The translations under genes and the position numbers were made by a program. Below, one piece after another: positions 45,831 through 53,750 of a DNA stretch of 53,750 nt. Positions within the stretch are counted from its first letter, which is position 1. The number at the start of each line of letters is the position of its first letter. The notes under the pieces are model-generated. The model was not told where the DNA came from, searched no databases, and saw only the letters and a list, made by a program, of their open reading frames with translations. The DNA comes from Lysobacter sp. (GTDB taxonomy: Bacteria > Pseudomonadota > Gammaproteobacteria > Xanthomonadales > Xanthomonadaceae): NCBI GenBank assembly GCA_026786005.1, contig JAJAYW010000082.1, forward strand, positions 1 to 53,750, in the 5' to 3' direction.

Positions 45831-46979
45831 ATGCGCTACGCGATCGTCACCGAGACTTATCCGCCAGAGGTCAATGGCGTTGCATTGACGGTGCATGCGC
45901 TCGAGCAAGGCTTGCGTACCCGTGGCCATGAAGTCTCGCTGGTTCGGCCACGGCAGTCCGATGGGCAACCAGGTCTGGAGCACGAGTTGCTGGTGCCAGG
46001 CGCAGGCCTGCCGCGCTATCCCGGACTGAAATTCGGATTTCCCGCAACGCGGAAATTGATGCGACTGTGGAGCGAGACACCGCCGGATGCGATTTATGTC
46101 GCAACCGAGGGGCCGTTGGGATGGTCGGCGCTGCGCGCCGCCAAGCGACTCGGCATCCCGGCAGCCAGCGGTTTCCACACGCGCTTTGACGAATACATGC
46201 GCGACTACGGCGCGGCCTTCCTGCAACTGACTGCGCTGCGCTGGATGCGTCGTTTTCACAATCGCGCCGATGTCACACTGGTGCCGACGCAGGAACTGAA
46301 CGAGTTCCTGCAGGCACAGGGCTTCGACAATGTGCTGCGCCTGCCGCGTGCAGTCGATACGGATTTGTTCGATCCGGCCAAGCGTGATCGCACGCTGCGC
46401 GCTGCGTGGGGTGTCGATGACAATGGCGTCATCGCAGTCTACGTCGGCCGCATCGCACCGGAAAAGAATCTCGACCTGGCCGTGCGCGCCTTCCGCAAGC
46501 TGCAGCAATCGCGGCCGGATGCACGCTTTGTATGGGTCGGCGATGGACCGTCGCGCGAAAAACTGGCGCACGACAATGCAGACTTCATTTTCTGCGGCGT
46601 GCAGCGCGGCGAGGATGTTGCGCGGCATTTTGCCAGTGGCGACCTGTTCGTATTCCCGAGTCGCAGCGAAACCTTCGGAAACGTGACGCTGGAAGCGATG
46701 GCCAGCGGCGTTGCCACGGTCGCCTTCGACTACGGCGCAGCTCGCGAATACCTGCGCGATGGTATCCATGGTGGCGCGATTGCGGATGGTGATGATGATG
46801 GGTTCGTCGAAGCCTGCGTCCGGCTTGCGGGCAATGCAGCCTCACGCATCGACATGGGCGTCGCGGCGCGCGAGGCCGTGCGCGGACTGCGGCCCGAGCA
46901 GGTCGCGTCCGACTTCGACGACATTCTCACCAGACTGGCGCTGTCGAGGAGGTCACATGCACGCGTCGCAACGGCATAA
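45831..46979 (+). CDS. Glycosyltransferase family 4
   Basis: A 382-residue GT-B glycosyltransferase. It begins MRYAIVTETYPPEVNGVALT, has the acceptor-side FHTRFDEYMRDYG and the donor site YVGRIAPEKNLDLAVRAF followed by FPSRSETFGNVTLEAMASG. The form is close to alpha-mannosyltransferases and diacylglycerol or lipid-linked sugar transferases of bacteria. It overlaps the PAP2 gene by 23 bases, hinting that both act on a glycolipid or lipid carrier. A start nine bases upstream is possible. Confidence 0.88.
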   Translation: MRYAIVTETYPPEVNGVALTVHALEQGLRTRGHEVSLVRPRQSDGQPGLEHELLVPGAGLPRYPGLKFGFPATRKLMRLWSETPPDAIYVATEGPLGWSALRAAKRLGIPAASGFHTRFDEYMRDYGAAFLQLTALRWMRRFHNRADVTLVPTQELNEFLQAQGFDNVLRLPRAVDTDLFDPAKRDRTLRAAWGVDDNGVIAVYVGRIAPEKNLDLAVRAFRKLQQSRPDARFVWVGDGPSREKLAHDNADFIFCGVQRGEDVARHFASGDLFVFPSRSETFGNVTLEAMASGVATVAFDYGAAREYLRDGIHGGAIADGDDDGFVEACVRLAGNAASRIDMGVAAREAVRGLRPEQVASDFDDILTRLALSRRSHARVATA

Positions 46980-47505
46980 GCGTTTCATCGCCACTGAATC
47001 GAACTGGTGCGTGCGCGCCAATGGCTGGGCCAACCGCAATGGTTGGCGCAGTTACTTTGCTGCCGTCAGCCGATTGGGCGATGGTCTGTTCTGGTATGGA
47101 TTGATGACCATGATGGTGCTGCTCGATGGCATGCAGGGATTGCGTGCTTCGTTGCACCTTGCCGCGACCGGCCTCATCGCCTTGACGCTGTACAAGCTGT
47201 TGAAACGCTGGACTCGACGGCCGCGTCCGTTCGCTTCCGATGTGCGCATCCGCGCCTGGGTGGCGCCGCTGGATGAATTCAGTTTTCCATCGGGCCACAC
47301 CCTGCATGCCGTGGCGTTCACGCTGGTGGCGCTGGCGCATTACCCGCTGTTGGCGTGGATGCTGATTCCGTTCACGGCGAGTGTTGCGGTGTCGCGGGTG
47401 GTGTTGGGATTGCACTATCCGAGCGATGTGTTGGCCGCGACTGGTATCGGCGCGGCACTGGCCGCGTTGTCGTTGTGGCTGGTGCCGGGGGTTTCGTTGT
47501 TTTAA
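46957..47505 (+). CDS. PAP2-family membrane phosphatase
   Basis: A 182-residue membrane protein with the three PAP2 motifs: K-x6-RP (KRWTRRPRP), PSGH (FSFPSGHTLHAV) and SR-x5-H-x3-D (SRVVLGLHYPSDVLA). It would dephosphorylate phosphatidic acid, phosphatidylglycerol phosphate or undecaprenyl diphosphate at the membrane. A strong GAGGAGG site precedes the ATG, inside the end of the GT4 gene. Confidence 0.92.
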   Translation: MHASQRHKRFIATESNWCVRANGWANRNGWRSYFAAVSRLGDGLFWYGLMTMMVLLDGMQGLRASLHLAATGLIALTLYKLLKRWTRRPRPFASDVRIRAWVAPLDEFSFPSGHTLHAVAFTLVALAHYPLLAWMLIPFTASVAVSRVVLGLHYPSDVLAATGIGAALAALSLWLVPGVSLF

Positions 47506-47506
47506 T

Positions 47507-47649
47507 GCTTCCTTCTCCCTTCGGGAGAAGGTGGCGCGAAGCGCCGGATGAGGGCGAGGACTTTCCGCTCGCGATGGATGTTCCGTGGTCAGTCACTCTC
47601 CCGCCCTCATCCGCCCTTCGGGCACCTTCTCCCGAAGGGAGAAGGAAGC
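47507..47649. repeat. Long palindromic repeat between PAP2 gene and creD
   Basis: Arms start GCTTCCTTCTCCC and end GAAGGAAGC. The inner parts hold CGGATGAGGGCG against CGCCCTCATCCG, and each arm has its own CCCTTCGGGAGAAGG hairpin. The 143 bases fill nearly the whole gap between two convergent genes. This type of palindrome is frequent in Lysobacterales intergenic regions. Lacking a T-run, it may still stop transcription from both sides. Confidence 0.85.
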
Positions 47650-47657
47650 AGCACACT

Positions 47658-48986
47658 TCACCGCAACGTCGTCCCGAACTCATACCAGTCCACCTTGCGC
47701 GTGATCCACATGATCGCGGCGAGGATGCCGAACAGCAGCAGCGAGCCCATCAGCAACGCGTTGTCCTCCGACACCAGCAGTCCGTACAACACTCCGTACA
47801 ACGTGGTCAGCATCGCGGCGAACGCGAGCGCGCGGTCGCGACTGTGCAAGACATGGCTGAGATAGAACCCTTGCAAGCCGATGCAGGCGATGGCCGAGGC
47901 GACATAGGCCTGCCAGAACGCGATGTGTTCGGACAGGCTGAGCAGCAACAGGAAGAAGATGGCCAGCGCCAGTCCGACCAGCAGGTATTGCAACGGATGG
48001 ATCGGCAGCCGCTTGATCAACTCGAACAACGCAAATCCCACGAACGTCAGCACGATGAAGAGGATGCCGTACTTGCTGGCGCGGTCCGCCTGCGAATAGA
48101 CATTGACCGGATCCACCAGATCGACTTGCAGGCTGTCCAGGCTCGATGCGCCCGTGAGCCCGGCGCCGCGCCGCAATTGTGATTGCGCATCGCTGGCGAG
48201 CGAGGAGATATCCCAGCGTGCGGTGAATCCCTGGTCGGTCACGGTGCGCGTACGCGGCAGGAAGCGTCCTCCGAACAGCGGATGCGGCCAGCGTGATGTC
48301 ATCGCGATCCGGTTGCTGTCGGCAATGGGCGCGATCGACAACGACTCGGTGCCGGCAAGAGCGAAGTCCAGCTCGATGCGCTTTCCACTCACCGTTGTTC
48401 CCAAGATTGGTGCCAACGGTGCGTGCACGCCACCGAATCGCTGAGCCAGATTGCGGGTTCCAGGCTGCAGCTTTATGGATTTTCCATCGATGCGCAGGTT
48501 CGGCCTGCCCACCAGGCCGCGCACATCGGCGAGGCCAAACACCAGATACGGCGTGGCATATTCCCGCGTCACGTTGGCCGCTGGTTGTGGCACGCGATCA
48601 TCGAATGTGGCCATCAATTTGGCGCGCCATTCGTACACGCGCACTTCGTGCAGACCAATGTGACGCGTATCGGGAACAAGTACGCCATCCAGCGTCAACG
48701 TGAGTGGCGTCTGGATCAGTTCGTCGCTGGTCTTGTCGATGCGCGTCTGCTTGTTGCCCTTGTCGTCGATGAATTCGACGCGCTGGCTATCGGTCCAGGA
48801 GACGACTCGCAACAGTCCGACCAGTCGCTGCGCCCCAGCTGCACTCTGGGTTACGCGGGTGACCGCTTGGGCGCGGTACACCTGCCGCTCGTTGATGGTG
48901 CCGCGGATCATCGACAGCGGCGCCAGCAGCAACAGCACGAGGCCGCCGACGGTGAGGAAGCGAAGCAACAAACGAGGCGTTTTCAT
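47658..48986 (-). CDS. creD: Inner membrane protein CreD
   Basis: A 442-residue CreD. It has an N-terminal helix (LLLRFLTVGGLVLLLLAPLS), a large periplasmic domain with MTSRWPHPLFGGRFLP and the conserved DPVNVYSQADRASKYGILF, then about five C-terminal helices with HPLQYLLVGLALAIFFLLLLS trimmed here to its key residues. CreD is the membrane target of the CreBC system and affects envelope stress and beta-lactam response. Its ATG overlaps the preceding small gene's stop by four bases. Confidence 0.93.
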   Translation of the reverse strand: MKTPRLLLRFLTVGGLVLLLLAPLSMIRGTINERQVYRAQAVTRVTQSAAGAQRLVGLLRVVSWTDSQRVEFIDDKGNKQTRIDKTSDELIQTPLTLTLDGVLVPDTRHIGLHEVRVYEWRAKLMATFDDRVPQPAANVTREYATPYLVFGLADVRGLVGRPNLRIDGKSIKLQPGTRNLAQRFGGVHAPLAPILGTTVSGKRIELDFALAGTESLSIAPIADSNRIAMTSRWPHPLFGGRFLPRTRTVTDQGFTARWDISSLASDAQSQLRRGAGLTGASSLDSLQVDLVDPVNVYSQADRASKYGILFIVLTFVGFALFELIKRLPIHPLQYLLVGLALAIFFLLLLSLSEHIAFWQAYVASAIACIGLQGFYLSHVLHSRDRALAFAAMLTTLYGVLYGLLVSEDNALLMGSLLLFGILAAIMWITRKVDWYEFGTTLR

Positions 48987-49216
48987 GAGTGTCCACCTGT
49001 TCTTCTGCTTCTACTGGCGGGCCGGTCCAAGAGCAGGAGGACACACGCCAGATACGGGAACACGCCATACAGCGTGTCACTGGCGGAATGTGAGTGGCGA
49101 TCGATCGCCAGGAACACGTGCACGCAGAAGGCAACAGTCGATGCCGTCGCCAGCCAACCAGCGGCAGAAACCGGCCGATGCAGCCATCCCCATCTTGCAA
49201 ACCAGTGCGTTGCCAT
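48983..49216 (-). CDS. Small membrane protein coupled to creD, unknown
   Basis: A 77-residue protein that I do not recognise. It begins MATHWFARWGWLHRP, has two hydrophobic stretches (about residues 17-37, VSAAGWLATASTVAFCVHVF, and 48-63, LYGVFPYLACVLLLL) and a basic tail (RPASRSRRTGGHS). It is predicted to sit in the inner membrane as a hairpin. ATGA overlap with creD means coupled translation. A cre-tag-like site lies 72 bases upstream, so it is probably the first gene of the CreB-controlled transcript. Confidence 0.75.
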   Translation of the reverse strand: MATHWFARWGWLHRPVSAAGWLATASTVAFCVHVFLAIDRHSHSASDTLYGVFPYLACVLLLLDRPASRSRRTGGHS

Positions 49217-49287
49217 GTCGTTCCCTCTGCGGTGAATCCGCGTGACACGAGGCTAAGGCGCAACGGTGTGCGAGGAAGGGAGCGAGA

Positions 49288-49303
49288 GTGAAGTGGGTAT
49301 GAA
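49288..49303 (-). promoter_or_regulatory. cre-tag-like CreB site
   Basis: On the minus strand TTCAT-ACCCAC-TTCAC, one base off the E. coli cre tag TTCAC-N6-TTCAC. It stands upstream of the small gene and creD. A second imperfect pair (GTCAC and TTCAC, five bases apart) is at 49232-49246, closer to the start codon. Confidence 0.55.
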
Positions 49304-49307
49304 GTGG

Positions 49308-49386
49308 CGTAGGGTGGGTCATGACCCACCATTTGCCGGATCGAAGAGCGGCGGCGAAAAAGCGGCGGGTCGAGACCCGCCCTACG
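49308..49386. repeat. Inverted-repeat element overlapping the creC stop
   Basis: Terminal inverted repeats CGTAGGGTGGGTC and GACCCGCCCTACG (one mismatch), each followed by its own short palindrome (GGGTCATGACCC and GGGTCGAGACCC). The 79-base element lies between creC and the small gene; the creC stop codon TAG is formed within its end. Confidence 0.8.
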
Positions 49387-50800
49387 GAAGACGCAGAATT
49401 GCCCGCGTGCCGCCACCGGGACGATCGTCCAGACGAATGCTGCCGCCATGCAGCGATGCGACCTCACGCACGAAAGGCAGGCCCAGCCCGGAACTGCGGC
49501 TGCCGCCATCCGGGCGCGGCAACGAGTAGAAGCGCTCGAAGATGCGATCGCGCGCGAATTCTGGAATGCCAGGCCCGCGATCGCTGATCATCAGTTCGAC
49601 AAGGCCATCATCCTGGCGCAGTCCGATGTCGATGTCCGTCCCGCTTGCGGAGAATTCAATCGCGTTGTCGAGCAGGTTGCGGATGGCTTGGCGCAGCAGG
49701 AAACGGTCGGCTTCGACGCGCATTGCCGGCGCCATCGTCTGATGGATCGTGACCTCTGCCTGCGCCAGGCGCGGCGCGATCTCTTCGACAATGCCCGCAA
49801 CCAACGTCGATACGTCAATCGACTCCCGCTGCTGCAACTGCGTGCGATGTTCCACTGCCGCCAGCGCCAGCAATTTGTCGATCATCTCCGTGAGCCTCTC
49901 GCCCTGCGACTGCACGTTTGCGGCGAACCGGGCGCGGTCGGCTTCCGGCAACGGTTCCTGCAACAACTCGGCGGCGCCACGGATCGCGGCCAGCGGGCTT
50001 TTCATTTCGTGCGTCAACGTCTGCACGTATTGCTCGACGTACTCCCTGCCCTCGAGTTCGCGCCGCATGGTTTCCAGCGCGCGGCCCAAATCGCCGAATT
50101 CGCCCGCTGCATCCGGCAACGTCGCGCGCTCGCCCTTGGCCACGGCGTCGGCGTAGTTGCGCAAGGCGCCCAGTTGCCGCGACAGCCACCACGCGGCGGC
50201 CAGACCGACCAGCAATGCCACGCCCATCAACACCCAGCCCCAGCGCATGACCACGTTCTGGCTGCGCGCGATGAATGGCTCGATGACGCGATTGGGCTTG
50301 GCCACGGTCAGCACGCCGACAATGCGTCCAGCATCGATGATCGGCGCGGCGACGTGCATGACCGATGAGGTTTCATCGTTCGGATCACTGCGTGTCGAAC
50401 GCGCACCATATTGTCCGCGCAAGGTGCGATGGACATCGTTCCAGCGCGAATTGTCGCGGCCCAGGTCGCGGTCCTCCGAATCGAACACGACGATGCCTTT
50501 CGCGTCGGTAATCATGATCCTGTAACTGGCGCTGCGTTTCTCGAATCCCCAGATCTCGGCGCCGATATCGCGCCCGCGCAACGCGCGCACGCGCTGCGCA
50601 AAGCGGCCCTCGTTGATCCTGCCGGCAAGCAGATCGTCGCTGGCGAGTTCCGCCAGCACGTTGGCGGTATCGGCCAGCGTGTCCTCCATCGCCTGGCGCA
50701 CACCGGGTTTGACTTCCTGCACGAACACGCGCGCGACCAGCAACGCCGCCAGTGCGACGATGATGAAATAACCGAGCAGGATGCGCAGACCGATCTTCAT
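49382..50800 (-). CDS. creC: Sensor histidine kinase CreC
   Basis: A 472-residue kinase: membrane helix 1 (LLGYFIIVALAALLVARVF), a periplasmic sensor of about 140 residues with ITDAKGIVVFDSEDRDLGRD, helix 2 (WGWVLMGVALLVGLAAAWWL), HAMP, HisKA with LTHEMKSPLAAIRGAAELLQ and HATPase_c with NLLDNAIEFS, DRGPGIP and SSGLGLPFVREV. It is paired with creB 38 bases upstream. The C-terminus RAILRLP ends at a TAG inside a repeat. Confidence 0.93.
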   Translation of the reverse strand: MKIGLRILLGYFIIVALAALLVARVFVQEVKPGVRQAMEDTLADTANVLAELASDDLLAGRINEGRFAQRVRALRGRDIGAEIWGFEKRSASYRIMITDAKGIVVFDSEDRDLGRDNSRWNDVHRTLRGQYGARSTRSDPNDETSSVMHVAAPIIDAGRIVGVLTVAKPNRVIEPFIARSQNVVMRWGWVLMGVALLVGLAAAWWLSRQLGALRNYADAVAKGERATLPDAAGEFGDLGRALETMRRELEGREYVEQYVQTLTHEMKSPLAAIRGAAELLQEPLPEADRARFAANVQSQGERLTEMIDKLLALAAVEHRTQLQQRESIDVSTLVAGIVEEIAPRLAQAEVTIHQTMAPAMRVEADRFLLRQAIRNLLDNAIEFSASGTDIDIGLRQDDGLVELMISDRGPGIPEFARDRIFERFYSLPRPDGGSRSSGLGLPFVREVASLHGGSIRLDDRPGGGTRAILRLP

Positions 50801-50838
50801 TGTTTGCACGTCACTGTTTGCACATCAGGCGCCGCGCT

Positions 50839-51546
50839 TCATGCAATGTCGAGCGAATAGCCGACGCCGCGATGGGTGCGGATCGGGTCGATGGCTGGAT
50901 CGATCGCACGCAGCTTGGCGCGCAGCGTCTTGATGTGGGTATCGACGGTGCGGTCGGCGCTATCGCTGTCGCCATCCCATGCGCGATCCAGCAACTGTGC
51001 GCGGCTCAGGATCGCACCGGGGCGCCGCAACAATTCCGATAACAACGCGTATTCGTAGCGCGTGAGTTCGAGCAGGTGGCCGGCGCAGCGGATGCGGCGT
51101 CCTTCGCGATCGATCTCGAACAGGCCCGATTGTTGCCGACCCGATTGTTGCGGGCCCGATCGTCGCCAGCCATGGTCCTCGGTGGCATGACGCCGCAATC
51201 GCGCCCGCACCCGAGCCACCAGCTCGCGCGGCGAGAAGGGTTTGGCGATGTAATCGTCGCCACCGAGTTCGAGGCCGAGGATGCGATCGACTTCATCGTT
51301 GCGTGCCGTCAGGAACACCACCGGCAACTCGCTCACCATGCGCAGCTTGCGGCAAACATCGAACCCGTTGATGTCCGGCAAACCCACATCGAGCAGCAGC
51401 AGGTCGATGCCACCCCGCTCGATCCGCGCCACGATGCCGCCGCCAAGCAGGTGGTGCTCCACCGCGTAGCCGTCGCTGCGCAGCGCATACAGCACGGCAT
51501 CGGCGATCGCGGGCTCGTCCTCGGCAATCAGTATGGTCGTCGGCAT
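50839..51546 (-). CDS. creB: Response regulator CreB
   Basis: A 235-residue OmpR-type regulator. The receiver domain has Asp10, phospho-acceptor Asp53 (LLLLDVGLPD) and Lys102 (YIAKPFSPREL). The winged helix contains LLELTRYEYALLSELLRRPG, RTVDTHIKTLRAKLR and HRGVGYSLDIA. The linker between them holds a short repeated stretch, SGPQQSGRQQSG. Together with CreC it should drive the creD unit. The gene is divergent from rlmJ with 48 bases between. Confidence 0.93.
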   Translation of the reverse strand: MPTTILIAEDEPAIADAVLYALRSDGYAVEHHLLGGGIVARIERGGIDLLLLDVGLPDINGFDVCRKLRMVSELPVVFLTARNDEVDRILGLELGGDDYIAKPFSPRELVARVRARLRRHATEDHGWRRSGPQQSGRQQSGLFEIDREGRRIRCAGHLLELTRYEYALLSELLRRPGAILSRAQLLDRAWDGDSDSADRTVDTHIKTLRAKLRAIDPAIDPIRTHRGVGYSLDIA

Positions 51547-51594
51547 TTGCGCGGCAGCATAGCCGCAGTGCATGCCACGGACTATGCTCGCAGC

Positions 51595-52452
51595 ATGAAT
51601 TACCGCCACGCGTTCCACGCCGGCAACCATGCCGACGTACTCAAACATATCGTCGTCCTCGCGTTATGCGATGCCCTGACCACGAAACCCACGCCCTGTT
51701 TCGCGCTGGATACGCATGCCGGTCGCGGCCTGTATGCACTCGCCGGGAGCGCCGCGCTGAAGACCGGGGAATCCGATGAGGGCATCGGCAAGCTCACTGC
51801 AGGCGCATCGAAAGACGCGCTGATCGCCCGCTATCTCGCAGCTGTCCATGCCTGCCGGTTGCAGCATGGCAAGGCCGCCTACCCCGGCTCGCCGTGGCTG
51901 CTGGCGCATGCCTTGCGCGAACAAGACCACATCGTCACCTGGGAGCTGCAGCCCATTGAGGCTGCGGCGTTGCAACGCAACTTCGGTGATGACAAGCGGA
52001 TCCAGATCCATGCGGGCGATGGCTACTCGGCGATCAAGGCATCGCTTCCACCGAAGGATGGCAGCGCCAGGATCACGCGCGGGCTGGTGCTGATCGATCC
52101 ACCGTACGAAGCGCAACTGCAGGAATTCGATGCGGCGCTGGCAGCCTTGCGTGAAGGTTTGACGCGCTGGCCGCAGGGCATGTTTGCGCTGTGGTATCCG
52201 ATCAAGCTGAGGCGCGCGTTGCACAATTTTTATCGACGGGCGGCGACGCTTCCAGCCAAGTCCGCGCTGATCGTGGAACTATTGATACGTCCGGACGATT
52301 CGCCGTTGCGCATGAACGGCAGCGGGATGCTGCTGCTCAATGCGCCGTGGAAGCTGGACCAGGCATTGACGCCAGCGCTGGGCGTGTTGCGCAAGACGCT
52401 GGGCGAAGCCGGCGCGAGCCACAAGGTCGAGTGGCTGCGCGCGCCGGAATGA
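51595..52452 (+). CDS. rlmJ: 23S rRNA (adenine(2030)-N(6))-methyltransferase
   Basis: A 285-residue RlmJ. It has the N-terminal signature MNYRHAFHAGNHADVLKHIV, a SAM-binding region with LDTHAGRGLYAL, and the catalytic N6-adenine motif DPPY in GLVLIDPPYEAQLQEF. It methylates A2030 of 23S rRNA. Length matches the family (about 280). Confidence 0.96.
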   Translation: MNYRHAFHAGNHADVLKHIVVLALCDALTTKPTPCFALDTHAGRGLYALAGSAALKTGESDEGIGKLTAGASKDALIARYLAAVHACRLQHGKAAYPGSPWLLAHALREQDHIVTWELQPIEAAALQRNFGDDKRIQIHAGDGYSAIKASLPPKDGSARITRGLVLIDPPYEAQLQEFDAALAALREGLTRWPQGMFALWYPIKLRRALHNFYRRAATLPAKSALIVELLIRPDDSPLRMNGSGMLLLNAPWKLDQALTPALGVLRKTLGEAGASHKVEWLRAPE

Positions 52453-52547
52453 TGTTTTCCGCCGCGATCCGCACGAATGCGGGCGGGGCTAGACCCTGCC
52501 TCTCGATTGTGTAGAGAGCAGCTTGCTCTGCTGCTTGAACAAGGGGG

Positions 52548-53516
52548 TTACAACCCACCCTGCGTCATGTCGGCCTGGTCTTGAGCCGCCGGTGTTCGGG
52601 TCTCCGACTTGACATCCGGTTCGAAGAAACTCCACTTCACTTCAGGAAACGTCGTCTTGAACTCGCGCTCGATGAGGTTGATCTGCGCCGCGAGCGCGCG
52701 CGTGGTTTGTTCCTCGTGCATTTCCGCCTGCACGGCCACCATGACGTCGTTGCCAAGTTGCAGGGTGATCAGGTTGATTACATGTCCGATTTCTGGCCGT
52801 TGATCCAGATACATGCACATTTGCGCCTGGCGTTCCGGATCCACACCCTGGCCGATCAAAAGCGCCTTGACCTCGCGGGCCACGAACACCGCCACTATGA
52901 TCAGCAAGGCACCGATCGTGATCGTGCCGATGGCATCCCACAACGGGTTAGCGGTAAGGATGGTCAACAGCACCGCAATCAGCGCTAACACCAGGCCCAG
53001 CAACGCGGCAAGGTCTTCGCCGAAGATCACCACCAGCTCGGCCTGCCTGCTTTCACGGAACCACTGCCACAGCGTACGTCCCCCGCGCGACTTGTTGACT
53101 TCCACCATGCACGCGCGCATCGACACGCTCTCAGCTGCGATCGCGAACGACAGCACACCTATCGCCCACCATAGTTTGCTGATATCAATATCCTCGTGAC
53201 TTTTCAGCTTGTGGATGCCTTCGTACAACGAGAACATCCCGCCGACGGTGAACAGCATCACCGCGACCAGGAACGACCAGAAATAGATCTCCTTGCCATA
53301 GCCCAGCGGGTAATCGGGCGATGGTGGCTGCTTGGCTTGCCTGAGTCCCAGCAGCAACAGCAACTGGTTGCCGCAATCGGCCAGCGAATGCACGGTCTCG
53401 GCCAGCATCGCGCTGGAGCCCGTGAAGAATGCAGCCACGCCCTTGGCCACCGCGATCGCGAAGTTGGCTGCAAGTGCGAACAGGATTGCGCGTATCGAGT
53501 CGCCGCCACCGGCCAT
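52548..53516 (-). CDS. Cation diffusion facilitator family transporter
   Basis: A 322-residue CDF metal/proton antiporter with about six helices and a C-terminal cytoplasmic domain. The helix 2 site is H43-x3-D47 (TVHSLADCGNQ). In helix 5 the usual H-x3-D is replaced by an acidic site, FGEDLAALLG, as in the SLC30A9-like subgroup. So the metal (Zn, Mn or Fe) is uncertain. The 95 bases before rlmJ's end hold short inverted repeats and no gene. Confidence 0.88.
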   Translation of the reverse strand: MAGGGDSIRAILFALAANFAIAVAKGVAAFFTGSSAMLAETVHSLADCGNQLLLLLGLRQAKQPPSPDYPLGYGKEIYFWSFLVAVMLFTVGGMFSLYEGIHKLKSHEDIDISKLWWAIGVLSFAIAAESVSMRACMVEVNKSRGGRTLWQWFRESRQAELVVIFGEDLAALLGLVLALIAVLLTILTANPLWDAIGTITIGALLIIVAVFVAREVKALLIGQGVDPERQAQMCMYLDQRPEIGHVINLITLQLGNDVMVAVQAEMHEEQTTRALAAQINLIEREFKTTFPEVKWSFFEPDVKSETRTPAAQDQADMTQGGL

Positions 53517-53669
53517 AAGCTTGATTCCTTGAACGAGGTTAACCGTCGCAGCTGCAACGCAATTGTCGATTTAATGCCACGAGATGCGTGCAAGTTTAAC
53601 AAGCGATGCGATGCGTGCCGTGCCAGCGATGGACGTGCCACTGAACGGTGTCAGGTGGTTTGACGCCTG

Positions 53670-53750
53670 CGTAGGAGAGCACCTGGGCGGCGGGGAGGGG
53701 GGCCACGCGAGGCGGCAGACCGCCCCGCGGGGGGGCGCCAGAACACCCCC
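53670..53750. repeat. Family A repeat arm and G/C-run window end
   Basis: CGTAGGAGAGCACCTGGGCG matches one arm of the repeat at 10475-10544. The remaining bases are long runs of G and C with no recognisable second arm, which looks like a low-quality sequence end. Between 53517 and 53669 no gene is seen. Confidence 0.5.

Overview
The window is a GC-rich bacterial chromosome segment with dense housekeeping content, no phage, no insertion sequence and no CRISPR array. Gene content and order point to the Gammaproteobacteria, order Lysobacterales (Xanthomonadales). The signs are an IF3 N-terminus of Xanthomonas type, a Kdo kinase, a DUF6165 protein, MoxR-DUF58-TgpA, phoBR-ppk-ppx, and several palindromic intergenic repeats of a kind common in that order. 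The genus cannot be fixed from sequence alone.

Layout, left to right. 1-3075 (minus): thrS-infC-rpmI, with rpmI cut by the window edge, an ATC start for infC, and a leader with an intrinsic terminator just before thrS. 3454-5622: a small unknown gene and a GT-C membrane glycosyltransferase. 5679-10063 (plus): moxR, DUF58, transglutaminase tgpA and a Slp-like lipoprotein. 10092-13336 (minus): HIT protein, and dnaX-ybaB-recR. 13471-13710: tRNA-Ser(GGA) and the SRP (4.5S) RNA. 13844-17728 (minus): a tight kdkA-MBL hydrolase-moaA-moaC-moaD-moaE run. 17749-19365: GT9 glycosyltransferase and convergent DUF6165. 19479-25276: tRNA-Ser(CGA), PP2C phosphatase, dnaQ-rnhA-yafS-like methyltransferase (minus), then gloB-mltD and fabI (plus). 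25358-34252 (minus): tig-clpP-clpX-lon-hup-tRNA-Val-tRNA-Asp-ppiD, a protein-quality-control block with a heat-shock type promoter before lon. 34434-35152 (minus): a tRNA cluster Pro-Arg-(His fragment)-His-Lys-Leu. 35320-39719: Bax-inhibitor-like protein, isocitrate dehydrogenase-family protein, an AhpD-like protein with glutaredoxin, and bepA. 39767-45609 (plus): a Pho box array followed by phoB-phoR-ppk-ppx, coupling phosphate sensing to polyphosphate synthesis and turnover. 45831-47505: GT4 glycosyltransferase and PAP2 phosphatase. 47658-51546 (minus): creB-creC-small membrane protein-creD with a cre-tag-like site. 51595-53516: rlmJ and a cation diffusion facilitator. The last 60 bases are G/C runs that look like a poor contig end.

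Most of the window is ordinary core genome. The points that deserve a second look are regulatory: the thrS leader with a Thr-codon mini-ORF abutting a terminator, the cre-tag-like site before an undescribed small gene coupled to creD, the Pho box array, and the heat-shock promoter of lon. Also of interest are a decayed tRNA-His 5' copy, a HIT protein with a substituted first histidine, and several palindromic repeats that touch gene ends or split an operon.
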